From Paenibacillus durus ATCC 35681 (lineage in GTDB: Bacteria; Bacillota; Bacilli; Paenibacillales; Paenibacillaceae), in contig NZ_CP011114.1 in assembly GCF_000993825.1 (NCBI RefSeq), positions 3,410,001 through 3,474,000 of the forward strand: a DNA stretch of 64,000 bases, given 5' to 3'. Made by a program: the position numbers and the translations under genes. Below the pieces are notes generated by a model. That model was not told the origin of the DNA. It made no database searches and saw only the letters and a list, made by a program, of their open reading frames with translations. Of this stretch, positions 1-8,667 are shown piece after piece. How positions within the stretch are numbered: the stretch's first letter is position 1; each line of letters begins with the position of its first letter.

Positions 1-1667
1 TTGCGGGAACCGTTCCATTCATTGATCGACAATTCCGCCAGCACATCGACACCGGTACCTGGGGGAAGCAGCTCCGCCAGCTCCCCCTTGCCGAAAGCGA
101 CGGCTTCGACCGTCGCGCCTCCCTGCTGCAGAACCAGCTTCAGATGCCGATTACCCTGCCCCATAGTGCGGGTCTCCTTCACCACCGCTTCCCGGACAAT
201 AAACTTTGGCAGCGGATTGCTCATGCCGAAAGGAGCCAGCAGTTCGAGCTCCTCGGCGGCCTGGAGCGTCAAATCAGCCAGCGAATACTCTCCGTCCGCC
301 TCGGTGACAGGCACTAAATGCTCGTCCGTCAGGACGCCTGAAGTGAATTCCTCAAGCGCGGCGGTAAATGCCTCGAGATTGTCCAGATGAAGGCTCATGC
401 CTGCCGCTGCCGGATGCCCGCCAAAGTGATCCATGAGTTCCGAGCAGGAAGAAAGCGCCTCATAGATGTCAAGGCCCGGAATGGACCGCGCCGAGCCTTT
501 GCAGCAGCCCGTCTCCGGATGGATGTCCAATATAATCACCGGTCTGTAGTACCGCTCGAGCAGCTTGGAAGCCACAATCCCGACAACCCCAACGTTCCAA
601 CCTTCCCCGGCCAGAACGATAATGCCCGGAAGCTTTCCGTCCTTGAGTCTCTCCTCCAAACGGCTGACAGCCTCCGCAACAATCCGCTCTACGACCATCT
701 GCCGCTCTTTATTCAGCAAATCTAGTTCTCCGGCAAGGCGCTCCGCCTCCACGGGGTCATCCGTTGTCAACAGTGACACGGCCCGTCCGGCATGATCCAG
801 CCGCCCGCTGGCGTTAATGCGCGGTGCAAGGGCAAAAGCGACATTAACCGCGTCCACACTCTTCACGCTTACGGCGCTCACTTCAAGCAGAGCCCGAACC
901 CCAGGATATTTCGAGCCGCGCATGCTCTTAAGCCCCCGGCGCACAATCACGCGGTTCTCATCAAGCAGCGGCATCAGGTCGGCAATCGTTCCGATGGCCG
1001 CGATCTCCGACCATTCTTCCGGAACTTCACCGTCCAGGAGAGCCTGAGCCAGCTTGTAGGCAACTCCCACTCCGGCCAATCCCTTGAACGGATACGGGCA
1101 GCCGGGCAGCTTCGGATTAATGAGCGCGTAAGCGGCAGGGAGAACCTCCGGCGGCTCATGGTGATCCGTTACGATAACATCCATTCCCAGCTCGTTCGCA
1201 TAAGCAATTTGGCTGCATGCGCTGATCCCCGTATCCACGGTGATAACCAGTGAGACGCCCTGCTGCAGCGCCCAATCGAGCGCATGGTTATGCAGTCCGT
1301 AGCCCTCAACCGACCGGTGGGGGATATAAATATCGAAAGAAGCCCCCAGATGGCGCAGCAGATGGATCATCAGCGATGTGCTGGATACTCCGTCAGCGTC
1401 GTAATCTCCGTATACAAGGATATGTTCCTTTTCCTGTAGCGCTTTTTTTATCCGGGGAACGGCCTCCTTCATCCCCTTCAGCAAGAATGGGTCATACTCT
1501 TCTTCCGTTCCGGCGTTAATAAATGCCAGAGCTTCCTCCGGCGCTGTCATCCCCCTTGCGGCAAGCAAGGAAGCAACCAGTGGAGAAACAGAAAGACTCC
1601 GGGCCAATTCCCTGGATTGAACGGGATCGACAGCCGGAGAGTGCCATTTGGTTTTTGAATAAAGCAA
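1..1667 (-). CDS. recJ: RecJ single-strand-specific 5'-3' exonuclease (C-terminus cut by window edge)
   Basis: The first 555 codons of RecJ, a DHH-family 5'-3' single-strand DNA exonuclease of recombinational repair and mismatch repair, read without a stop to the left edge, so the C-terminal part lies outside. Visible family motifs are the YGDYDADG metal site about 85 residues in, the VTDHHEP DHH motif, INPK, and the DHHA1 motif DHFGGHPAAAGM near the edge. I chose the TTG at 1667: it is preceded by AAGGTG with 7 bases of spacing, and the protein then begins LLYSKTKWHSP, as in Bacillales RecJ. The CDF gene upstream ends 31 bp away, so the two are probably cotranscribed. Bacillus RecJ is roughly 780 residues, so about 230 residues are missing here. 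Confidence 0.95.
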   Translation of the reverse strand, partial: MLYSKTKWHSPAVDPVQSRELARSLSVSPLVASLLAARGMTAPEEALAFINAGTEEEYDPFLLKGMKEAVPRIKKALQEKEHILVYGDYDADGVSSTSLMIHLLRHLGASFDIYIPHRSVEGYGLHNHALDWALQQGVSLVITVDTGISACSQIAYANELGMDVIVTDHHEPPEVLPAAYALINPKLPGCPYPFKGLAGVGVAYKLAQALLDGEVPEEWSEIAAIGTIADLMPLLDENRVIVRRGLKSMRGSKYPGVRALLEVSAVSVKSVDAVNVAFALAPRINASGRLDHAGRAVSLLTTDDPVEAERLAGELDLLNKERQMVVERIVAEAVSRLEERLKDGKLPGIIVLAGEGWNVGVVGIVASKLLERYYRPVIILDIHPETGCCKGSARSIPGLDIYEALSSCSELMDHFGGHPAAAGMSLHLDNLEAFTAALEEFTSGVLTDEHLVPVTEADGEYSLADLTLQAAEELELLAPFGMSNPLPKFIVREAVVKETRTMGQGNRHLKLVLQQGGATVEAVAFGKGELAELLPPGTGVDVLAELSINEWNGSR

Positions 1668-1698
1668 TGCGGTTCACCTTTCTCTCATACTAAGCCGG

Positions 1699-2658
1699 TT
1701 ATTGCAGCAGTGTCGGCGTTTCGCTATCCGCCAGCTCATAGTTGGTCTTATAAGGATAACCCGGCTCGTAAGGGACGATATCCATATGAACCTCGCTAAC
1801 GTGGACGAAACGGTGCTGCAGCAGCTTTTTAGCGCAGTCCGCAATTTCGCGGGCTTCCAACACGGTGATTCGCGGATTGACGCTGATGGTCACATGGAGG
1901 TTCACGCAGCGTCCATCTTCTAGCGCCTTTAAATGCTCCACGCGAATGACTCCATGCACCTTCTGAACGGTATCGATAAAGCTGACCGAGTCCTCATGCG
2001 GAAGCTCTTGGCCTTCCTTGCCTTGAATCGTACTGAGAATAAGCAAATACCCTTTACGCAGAATGAGGCAGGCCGCCAGAAGAGCGGCGATTGGGTCCAG
2101 GTACAAGAGAGGATGCAGGTAGCCTCCGAGCATGGTGGATGCTGCCACGCCAATCAACACGGTCAGCGAAGCGTATAGGCTGAAGCGATGATTATCGGCA
2201 TAGGCGGCATGACTGCCGTTTCCGATTTTTTGGGCCGAACGGTATTGATATTGAAAAATAACTTCTTTCACCAGTAGAGACAAAAAGATCGTCAACAGGG
2301 CGTGTTCTCCCGAAGGATTCAAATCACCGCTCGTCAAATCTCGGATTGCGGAAAAAGCGATTTGCAAACCGCCCATCAAGATGAGCACTGCAAACACTAC
2401 GGATAAAAAAGGCTCCCGCTTGCTTTTCCCATCCCGGGCAATCGGTCTTTTCTTATGGCTTCCCTTACCTTCGACGCGCCACGGGAGAATTTCGGCCAGC
2501 TTCGCTGCGGCATCCGCGCCCGAGTATAAAGCATCGGCGATCAAAGCCTTACTCCCGGAAAAATAGCCCGCGCCTCCCTTAACCAAAGCCAGCGCAAAAT
2601 CACCAGCAATTCCGAGCCAGGCCGCACGCTCTTTTTGAGACATGTACTTCTCATTCAT
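1699..2658 (-). CDS. Cation diffusion facilitator family transporter with altered metal site
   Basis: 319 residues with the CDF layout: about six membrane helices in the first 215 residues and a cytoplasmic ferredoxin-like C-terminal domain (VHGVIRVEHLKALEDGR, then VHVSEVHMDIVPYEP). CDF proteins export Zn, Mn, Fe or Co in exchange for protons. By eye, three of the four transmembrane metal ligands are replaced. The helix-2 motif DAxHxxxD reads DALYSGAD (His/Asp to Tyr), and the helix-5 motif HHRSD reads NHRFS (His to Asn, Asp to Ser). Substrate is therefore uncertain. Residues about 65-80 form a basic loop (GKGSHKKRPIARDGKSKR). The ATG at 2658 follows AAGGAGG. It lies upstream of recJ and downstream of the secF terminator. 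Confidence 0.8.
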   Translation of the reverse strand: MNEKYMSQKERAAWLGIAGDFALALVKGGAGYFSGSKALIADALYSGADAAAKLAEILPWRVEGKGSHKKRPIARDGKSKREPFLSVVFAVLILMGGLQIAFSAIRDLTSGDLNPSGEHALLTIFLSLLVKEVIFQYQYRSAQKIGNGSHAAYADNHRFSLYASLTVLIGVAASTMLGGYLHPLLYLDPIAALLAACLILRKGYLLILSTIQGKEGQELPHEDSVSFIDTVQKVHGVIRVEHLKALEDGRCVNLHVTISVNPRITVLEAREIADCAKKLLQHRFVHVSEVHMDIVPYEPGYPYKTNYELADSETPTLLQ

Positions 2659-2724
2659 CTGGATTCCTCCTTGCCGCTTCCAAATATACGCGTGTTGAGT
2701 ATAAAGACCTGATATCTCCCCCAG

Positions 2725-2759
2725 GTTTTCAAAAGCCGCGTCGTCATGAACGCGGCTTC
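2725..2759 (-). terminator. Rho-independent terminator after secF
   Basis: An inverted repeat AAGCCGCG...CGCGGCTT (arms 2733-2740 and 2751-2758) is followed on the minus strand by TTTTGAAAA. It lies 14 bp past the secF stop and before the CDF gene, closing the secDF unit. Confidence 0.8.
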
Positions 2760-2772
2760 GTCTGGTAGCTCA

Positions 2773-3684
2773 TTATGCTTTGGCAGGCTTGCTCTTGGAC
2801 TTCAACTTCTGGTTCTTCTTCAGCAGCAGCCAGAGCGGGCTCGCGATAAAGATGGAGGAATAAGCTCCGAACAGCAGGCCGATAACCATAGCCAGAGAGA
2901 ACATTTTGATCGACTCGCCGCCAAGCACAAGCAGGAAGAATGCGGCGATGAATACGGTAAAGGCGGTGTAGAGCGAACGCATGATAGTCTGGGATACGCT
3001 CTTGTTCACCAGATTTTTCAGATCGTCGTAGGTCTTTTGCTTGCCGAAACGCAGGTTCTCGCGAATCCGGTCAAAAATAACGATCGTATCGTTGATTGAA
3101 TAACCGATGATCGTCAATACCGCAACAATGAATGTCAGGTCCACTTCCAGCCGGAAAATGGAGAATACGGCAACGACCATGAACGCGTCATGGATAAGAG
3201 CGACGATCGCAGCTATCGCAAAGCGCCACTCAAAACGGATGCTGACATATACAATAATGCCCAGGCAGGAAATGAGAACCGCATAAATCGCGTTGCGGGC
3301 AAGCTCCTTGGCCATTTCGGTATCGACGGTGTTGACTTCAAACGACGCCTTGTCGTCAAGCTTGGTAATGGCGCTCTTCAGCGCGGCATCCTGCTGACTT
3401 GTCAACTCTTTGTCATAGCGGATGGTCACGCGCTGCGTTCCGGGTGTAATATCCGGCTCATGATCCGTTCCAATGTTAGCGACAGCCGTACGAATCTGGT
3501 CCACCGTCAAATTCTTGGAAAGGGAAACGTCAACGTTGGAGCCGGCTTTGAAATCGACGCTGTAGTTCAGATTTAATACGGCCAGGAATATAATCCCCAG
3601 AATCGTAAGCGTGATGGAGAAAATGTAAAAATACTTGCTCAAATGAACGTAATCAAGCTCTTTCTTAAAGCGCACTGATTTCAC
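2773..3684 (-). CDS. secF: Protein translocase subunit SecF
   Basis: 303 residues. SecF works with SecD in the membrane to complete Sec-dependent export using the proton gradient. An N-terminal membrane helix (residues about 20-40) is followed by the small extracytoplasmic domain beginning NYSVDFKAGSNVDV, then five membrane helices with the SecF signatures GYSINDTIVIFDRIREN and the NKSVSQTIMRSL segment. The start at 3684 overlaps the secD stop by 20 bp, so the genes are translationally coupled. In B. subtilis SecD and SecF are one fused chain; here they are separate genes. Transcription should come from the secD promoter and end at the terminator just downstream. Confidence 0.97.
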   Translation of the reverse strand: MKSVRFKKELDYVHLSKYFYIFSITLTILGIIFLAVLNLNYSVDFKAGSNVDVSLSKNLTVDQIRTAVANIGTDHEPDITPGTQRVTIRYDKELTSQQDAALKSAITKLDDKASFEVNTVDTEMAKELARNAIYAVLISCLGIIVYVSIRFEWRFAIAAIVALIHDAFMVVAVFSIFRLEVDLTFIVAVLTIIGYSINDTIVIFDRIRENLRFGKQKTYDDLKNLVNKSVSQTIMRSLYTAFTVFIAAFFLLVLGGESIKMFSLAMVIGLLFGAYSSIFIASPLWLLLKKNQKLKSKSKPAKA

Positions 3685-4915
3685 TCTCCTTTACCCCGAA
3701 TTGCTTCGGCTTACTCAGCTTGCCGGCCTTAACCAGCATATTAAGCAGCCAGCGGGCGAAATAAAGGTTTGTAAATATGCTGAGCAGAATTTCTACAATC
3801 AGCACGAGCGCGAAGCCTTTTACCGAGCCTGTACCATAAGCGAACATGACGGCGGCGACGATAATCGTGGTGATATTCGAGTCCATGACGGTACGGAAGG
3901 AAGACTTGCTGCCTGCCTTGACGGAGGACATGATGCTCTTGCCGCTCCGCATTTCTTCCCGAATTCGTTCATTTGTAATAATGTTGGCGTCAACCGCCAT
4001 CCCGATCCCGAGTATGAATGCCGCTATACCCGGAAGCGTCAAGGTAAAGTCGGCAACCACGAAGACCAGAATCAGCAGCCATGTATGCAGAATCAAGGCA
4101 AAGCTGGCGATCAGGCCAGGAACACGGTACATGCCGATCATAAAGATCAGAATAAATACCGAACCAATCAGGCCGGCTTTAATCGTCTGATCCAGGGACT
4201 GCTTGCCAAGAGTCGCCCCTACGCTTTGGGAGTATTTCTCCGTCAGCTTCAGCGGCAGAGCCCCGAGATTGATCGTATCGGCCAGATTCCGGGCTTCCTC
4301 AATTGTATAATTGCCCGAAATCGATGCCGTTCCGTCCGTAAGCTCCGCTCTGACAAACGGATCGGAGAGCTTCGTCTCGTCCAGGTAGATTGCGAGGTGC
4401 TGGCCGAGCAGTCGCTTCGTAATTTCCGCAAATTTCTGTTTATCTTTAACCTTGATGCTGATTTCGATCTGATTCAGGTTGTCGCGGCCGACGGTCGCGG
4501 CGTTCTCAACGAAGTCGCTGCCCACCAGCTCGACTTTACTGTACGTTCCTTCGGCGTCGCCTGGGGCGGCGCTGCGGAAAGTAAGCACCGCGGGTTCCTT
4601 CATTTTCTCACGAACCTCAGCCTCATTGGTAACACCGGCGATTTTCAGACGGATGCGATCCGTTCCTTCGGTGGTAACCTCAGGTTCGCTTGTTCCCAGT
4701 ACGTTGGCCCGTTTCTCCAGGCTTGCAGCGGTCTGCAGCAGGGAAGCCCGGGTCACTTCCTGGCCTTGCTCGGAAGGCTGGGCTTGATACAATATTTCGA
4801 AGCCGCCTTTCAAATCAAGACCCAACCGCACTCTGTCGAGCAGCCCCGGAGTCGATACCGCCATAACGGCCGCCAAGACTAGCACGGTAATGATAAAGCT
4901 CAGAAGTCTTTTCAT
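3665..4915 (-). CDS. secD: Protein translocase subunit SecD
   Basis: 416 residues. SecD is the larger proton-driven accessory subunit of the Sec translocon. The N-terminal helix is followed by the signature GLDLKGGFEILYQ (about residue 33), an extracytoplasmic P1 region (about residues 45-235) and six membrane helices holding GIGMAVDANIITNERIREE, the conserved Asp-containing proton-relay segment. The ATG at 4915 follows AAGAAAGGGGAAC. A near-consensus promoter lies 39-67 bp upstream. The P1 head is short compared with E. coli SecD, as is usual in Firmicutes. secF overlaps its 3' end. Confidence 0.97.
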   Translation of the reverse strand: MKRLLSFIITVLVLAAVMAVSTPGLLDRVRLGLDLKGGFEILYQAQPSEQGQEVTRASLLQTAASLEKRANVLGTSEPEVTTEGTDRIRLKIAGVTNEAEVREKMKEPAVLTFRSAAPGDAEGTYSKVELVGSDFVENAATVGRDNLNQIEISIKVKDKQKFAEITKRLLGQHLAIYLDETKLSDPFVRAELTDGTASISGNYTIEEARNLADTINLGALPLKLTEKYSQSVGATLGKQSLDQTIKAGLIGSVFILIFMIGMYRVPGLIASFALILHTWLLILVFVVADFTLTLPGIAAFILGIGMAVDANIITNERIREEMRSGKSIMSSVKAGSKSSFRTVMDSNITTIIVAAVMFAYGTGSVKGFALVLIVEILLSIFTNLYFARWLLNMLVKAGKLSKPKQFGVKESEISAL

Positions 4916-4953
4916 GCTCTTGCTAGTTCCCCTTTCTTAAACTCAATATTCCT

Positions 4954-4982
4954 ATTATAGCGACGCACCAAATGAGCGTCAA
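4954..4982 (-). promoter_or_regulatory. Sigma-A promoter for secDF
   Basis: Minus strand reads TTGACG, 17 bases, TATAAT, 39 bp before the secD start. One mismatch from the sigma-A consensus at optimal spacing. Confidence 0.85.
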
Positions 4983-5143
4983 TTCAAGCTAAGATGAACA
5001 ACATCCTCCATATTATCAAAAAGAAACGGAGGCTTCAGCCGCTTTTGTTACAATGCGGCAAGCCATCCGTTCCGGGAAAGCTATGAAGTCGGCACTTTTT
5101 TACTTTACGCCTTTGTGAAGCCGTTTGCAAAAATCCCTCGCGA

Positions 5144-5395
5144 TTATTTCAGTCCTTTATAGGCGGAAATAGTCAAGTAATTCATGTAAGTTGTCACTTT
5201 CAAAGAATAGATATCATTCACAATTCTATGGATCTGCGGCGTTCCTTCCTTGGCGTAATTGCGGCTGACACACTCCCAGATATCCTTGGCAGTTACATAT
5301 TCATACCCAAGAAGCCGGAATTCCTCAGCCTTGCTGCGGCACATGGCCTCGAGCTCCTTGTCCAGCACCTCTTGATTATCGTGCTCCGATTCCAC
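5144..5395 (-). CDS. comN: ComN-type post-transcriptional regulator
   Basis: 83 residues, matching the small ComN (YrzD) family by sequence (KAEEFRLLGYEYVTAKDIWEC, then IHRIVNDIYSLKVTTYMNYL) and by position between secDF and spoVB, as in B. subtilis. There ComN controls expression of comE late-competence mRNA and associates with DivIVA at division sites. No membrane segment is seen. The GTG at 5395 follows GGAGGT with 8 bases of spacing. The 228 bp between it and secD hold the secDF promoter and no convincing terminator. It is divergent from spoVB. Whether this organism becomes competent cannot be judged here. Confidence 0.85.
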   Translation of the reverse strand: MESEHDNQEVLDKELEAMCRSKAEEFRLLGYEYVTAKDIWECVSRNYAKEGTPQIHRIVNDIYSLKVTTYMNYLTISAYKGLK

Positions 5396-5512
5396 GTGTT
5401 TACACCTCCAGCCGTCTTATAAACCTGGTCCATGAATTTTTCTCAAGTTAAGTATTCGACCTTCTTCCCCGCATTCCTGCTTTGCGGCCAAAATGTTATG
5501 CGAGGATGCGAG

Positions 5513-5540
5513 TCATGTCCGATCAGATACGGCATATCCA
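5513..5540 (+). promoter_or_regulatory. Candidate sigma-E promoter for spoVB
   Basis: TCATGTC (5513-5519), 13 bases, CATATCCA (5533-5540) resembles the mother-cell sigma-E pattern TCATATT-N13-15-CATACAAT, 54 bp before the spoVB start. spoVB is a sigma-E gene in B. subtilis, which is why I looked. Matched by eye only. Confidence 0.45.
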
Positions 5541-5594
5541 TTTAATAGGACAACGTTCGGCGATATATTTCACCCCGGGAAGAAGGAATGCCGT

Positions 5595-7199
5595 TTGAGG
5601 AAACCGAAGAGGCAGAGCTTTATTTATGGAACCTTGATCCTGCTAACAGCGGGTATTGTCAACCGGATGCTGGGCTTCATTCCGCGCATCATTCTGCCGC
5701 GTGTAATCGGAGCCGAAGGCGTCGGCTTGTACCAGCTTGGATATCCTTTCTTTTTAGTGCTTGTAACTGTCATAGCCGGAGGAATTCCGCTAGCTGTTGC
5801 CAAAATGGTGGCGGAAGCCGAGAGCAGAAATCAGCCGGAGCGGTCGCGGCGCATCCTGCATACGGCTCTGGCGCTCAGCGTCTCGCTTGGCATTCTGTTT
5901 ACGGGAATCGCCCTGGCGGGGGCTTCCTGGGTATCCACCTCGATTCTGACAGACAGCCGCGTATATTACACTTTTATCGCCATGACTCCGATGCTGTCCA
6001 TTGTCGCCGTTTCCGCCGTATACCGCGGGTATTTTCAAGGTCTGCAGAACATGATTCCCTCTGCGCTGTCTTCCGTTCTGGAGACGGTAACGCGCATTAT
6101 TTTCATGCTATGGTTCTCGTGGCTACTGCTGCCCAAGGGCATCTCCTTTGCCGCAGCAGGCGCAATGCTTGGGGTTACCGTAGGTGAAATTATGGGGATG
6201 CTCGTGCTGCTGATTAAGTACCATTTTGGTGAAAAAAAGGACAACCCGCAGCCTGGCCAGCAAAACAGCGCGCCGGTCGAGACTGCGGAACAACCTCCCG
6301 GCGAAGGCAACGCTGACCACAGCGGAGGAATATTGAGACGCCTGCTTGGCATTTCCGTTCCAGTAACTGCCGGAAGACTTGTCGGCTCGTTCTCTTATTT
6401 GCTGGAGTCGATTATTACCGCCCGCAGCCTGGCCATGGCGGGAATTGCCACCTCGCTCGCAACCGCTCAGTATGGCTCGCTTCAGGGGATGGTTATCCCT
6501 CTGATCCTGCTGCCGGGGGCGCTCACCAGCGCACTCGCCGTCTCACTGGTGCCCTCGCTGTCCGAGGCCTCGGCCCGCCGCGATCTTCGGTCGATCCATA
6601 AGCGGATTCATCAGGCGCTGCGTCTGGCCCTGGTAACCGGTGCGCCGTTCGCCGTAATTATGTATGTGCTTGCCTCCCCGCTGTGCAGCCTGCTCTATGG
6701 CAGCCCGGACACCGCTCCGATGCTGCGAATGATGGCTCCGTTCGCCCTGTTTCTGTACGTGCAGGCTCCGCTTCAGGCGGTGCTTCAAGCAATGGAACGG
6801 CCGGGGACGGCATTATTCAATACGCTGGTCGGGGCGATTGTAAAAATTCTGCTCATCCTGCTGCTTGCTTCAAGGCCCGAATATGGAATCAATGGCGCTC
6901 TGATCGCCATCATCGTCAACAGCATTCTGGTCACCCTGCTGCATGGATTCAGCGTCGTCAGATTGATTTCTCTTCGCTTGAAGCTTAGCGATCTTGCTAA
7001 GACAGGCGCGGCAATGTTGATTATGGGCGCCGGCGTAAAGTATGTACACACCCACATATCGATAGCCGAGGCGCAGTGGGTGCAGTTTCTGTTCGCCTCT
7101 GCTCTAGGCATGGCGTTTTATCTCGGCATCTCGCTGCTGACAGGGCTGTTTACACGGCGTGATCTCGAGAAAATTCCGCTTATCGGCCGCTGGCTCTAG
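5595..7199 (+). CDS. spoVB: Stage V sporulation protein B, MOP-superfamily lipid flippase
   Basis: 534 residues from the TTG at 5595, an integral membrane protein with about 14 hydrophobic segments. SpoVB is a polysaccharide-transporter/MurJ-like flippase needed for spore cortex peptidoglycan. The N-terminus shows GTLILLTAGIVNRMLGFIPR and VIGAEGVGLYQLGYPFF, the family signature. A hydrophilic loop (about residues 215-255, rich in Gln, Pro and Gly) divides the two halves, and PLQAVLQAMERPGTAL marks the second half. I preferred TTG 5595, six bases after GAAGGAA, to more upstream starts because it gives the usual SpoVB length. Its position beside comN and a yetF-like gene matches B. subtilis. 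Its stop abuts the stop of the convergent gene. Confidence 0.93.
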   Translation: MRKPKRQSFIYGTLILLTAGIVNRMLGFIPRIILPRVIGAEGVGLYQLGYPFFLVLVTVIAGGIPLAVAKMVAEAESRNQPERSRRILHTALALSVSLGILFTGIALAGASWVSTSILTDSRVYYTFIAMTPMLSIVAVSAVYRGYFQGLQNMIPSALSSVLETVTRIIFMLWFSWLLLPKGISFAAAGAMLGVTVGEIMGMLVLLIKYHFGEKKDNPQPGQQNSAPVETAEQPPGEGNADHSGGILRRLLGISVPVTAGRLVGSFSYLLESIITARSLAMAGIATSLATAQYGSLQGMVIPLILLPGALTSALAVSLVPSLSEASARRDLRSIHKRIHQALRLALVTGAPFAVIMYVLASPLCSLLYGSPDTAPMLRMMAPFALFLYVQAPLQAVLQAMERPGTALFNTLVGAIVKILLILLLASRPEYGINGALIAIIVNSILVTLLHGFSVVRLISLRLKLSDLAKTGAAMLIMGAGVKYVHTHISIAEAQWVQFLFASALGMAFYLGISLLTGLFTRRDLEKIPLIGRWL

Positions 7200-7960
7200 C
7201 TACTTGGAACGGATATGATCCACATAAAGCTTACCCTTATGGTCGATTGAACAGAGAAACACATCGCGAAAATCCGAGACGCCTTTTTGCCGAATCTGAT
7301 TTCTCAGCCAAAACCGCGTTTTTCCGATCATTTCCAGATTATCGTCTTGTACCTTGCCGTCCATAATCAGCGGCACCGGCAGCCCTTCATACCGGATTTT
7401 GTCTTTGGGGAAATCTTGGCCGAACCCGTTGGTTTCTGGTTCGCTGCTGCCGATATTGTTGTTACGGATATTGCTGTTACCGGAACGATTGGAAGAGGAG
7501 ACGTCATTACTTTTCTCGATCACGGTCAACTGGCCGGTTGGCTCCAATATCGCAAATTCGACATCCGCCGGACTGGTAATATTTTGCCCCTTAGCTGCAG
7601 GAGCAGGTCATCAATATTATATCTCAGTTTACGCATTTCCTTGCGCTGAATTTTGCCGTCCGCAATTAGAATGCTCGGTTTACCATCTATGAGCAGTCTA
7701 AGCTTGCGGCTCTTCAGGCTGAACTGGGCAAGCACTACCTGAATCAGAACCAGTATCACCATCGGCACAATACTGTCATACAGCGGGCGCTTTATATCTT
7801 CAATGGCGAATACGGCAATTTCGGCGATCAGAATGGAAATCGTAAGGTCGAACAGCGACAGCTTTCCAATCTCCCTTTTACCCATAATTCGCATGCTCAG
7901 GAAGATGAAGAAATACATCAGCAAAGTCATTAAGATATGTGCGCTGATATGCCGTAACAT
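7200..7960 (-). pseudogene. YetF/DUF421 membrane protein, frameshifted
   Basis: Two overlapping frames together make one DUF421 (YetF/YrbG) protein. These proteins have three membrane helices and a cytoplasmic domain. The 5' part (from ATG 7960, after GGAGAGAGAA) gives helices, MRIMGKREIGKLSLFDL and NIDDLLLQLRGK. The 3' part continues as EPTGQLTVIEKS and ends at 7200. The frame changes in the AAAA run (plus-strand TTTT at 7582-7585): one more A restores GKNITSPADVEFAILEP, which is the expected family text. So this is a 1-base deletion, either a true mutation or a sequence error. A linker about 20-55 residues after the junction is rich in Ser, Asn and Gly. The place next to spoVB is that of yrbG in B. 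subtilis. Confidence 0.8.
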
Positions 7961-8175
7961 ATTGCTTCTCTCTCCTTTTTCGGATCCTCCGAACACCAAT
8001 AAGCGCCGGACGGAACAATGTAACCCTATTCTGACCGCGCAGCCCATGTAACATTCGGGAAGACCACGCTCAATTACTGGTAATGCCCGCCGGGGCTTTT
8101 ATGTACTATTGGGGCAAGCCGTCTCATAGTATGAAGTAACTGATTTTGCAACCTGTAAAAAAAGGAGGTTAATCC

Positions 8176-8568
8176 ATGCATTTGCTACGGAAACTGTTCT
8201 CGCTGAAAATCGGGAGTCCCGTCCTGTCGGGCCTGTGCCGCGCTTTTCTGTGGATGCTGCTGGGAGCTTTCATTCTTTCGCTGCTGCTCTGGGGAAGCGG
8301 TCTGAGCGAACAGGATCTCACTTTGTACACCTACGTTGTACATGGACTGGCTGTCGCCTTCGGTGGCTGGACGGCGGGAAAGCGTGCGATCCGCAAGGGA
8401 TGGTACCAAGGCAGTCTTACCGGAGGTTTTTACGGAATCATTGTACTGATGATCGGATTTCTGGCCTTGGACAGCCCGCTGAAAGCGGTCGATCTGCTGT
8501 GGATAGCAGCTGCTGCGGTCATTGGAGCACTTGGCGGCATGTTTGGAGTGAATTTCCAGAAAGCTTAA
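8176..8568 (+). CDS. TIGR04086 family membrane protein (YrzE-like)
   Basis: 130 residues with four hydrophobic segments (about 25-45, 55-75, 85-102 and 108-126), typical of the small TIGR04086/YrzE membrane family. Function is unknown. A key feature is the glycine-rich VAFGGWTAGKRAIRKGWYQG between helices 2 and 3. ATG 8176 follows AAAAGGAGG with ideal spacing. In B. subtilis yrzE sits between yrbG and yajC, the same neighbourhood as here. No promoter was identified with confidence in the 215 bp shared with the divergent yetF-like gene. Confidence 0.8.
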   Translation: MHLLRKLFSLKIGSPVLSGLCRAFLWMLLGAFILSLLLWGSGLSEQDLTLYTYVVHGLAVAFGGWTAGKRAIRKGWYQGSLTGGFYGIIVLMIGFLALDSPLKAVDLLWIAAAAVIGALGGMFGVNFQKA

Positions 8569-8667
8569 TAATTCCATTTTAAAAATTAAAACACCGCTTC
8601 CCAAAATGTGATACACTGTCTTCATCCTATTGTTGTTTTCCCCACATTCAAGGAGGCTTCGAACGCT

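Noticed and set aside
3701..4882. Long open frame (393 codons) on the plus strand opposite secD
   Set aside because: It is the antisense of a certain gene, with no ribosome binding site or recognisable domain; long antisense frames arise from codon bias.
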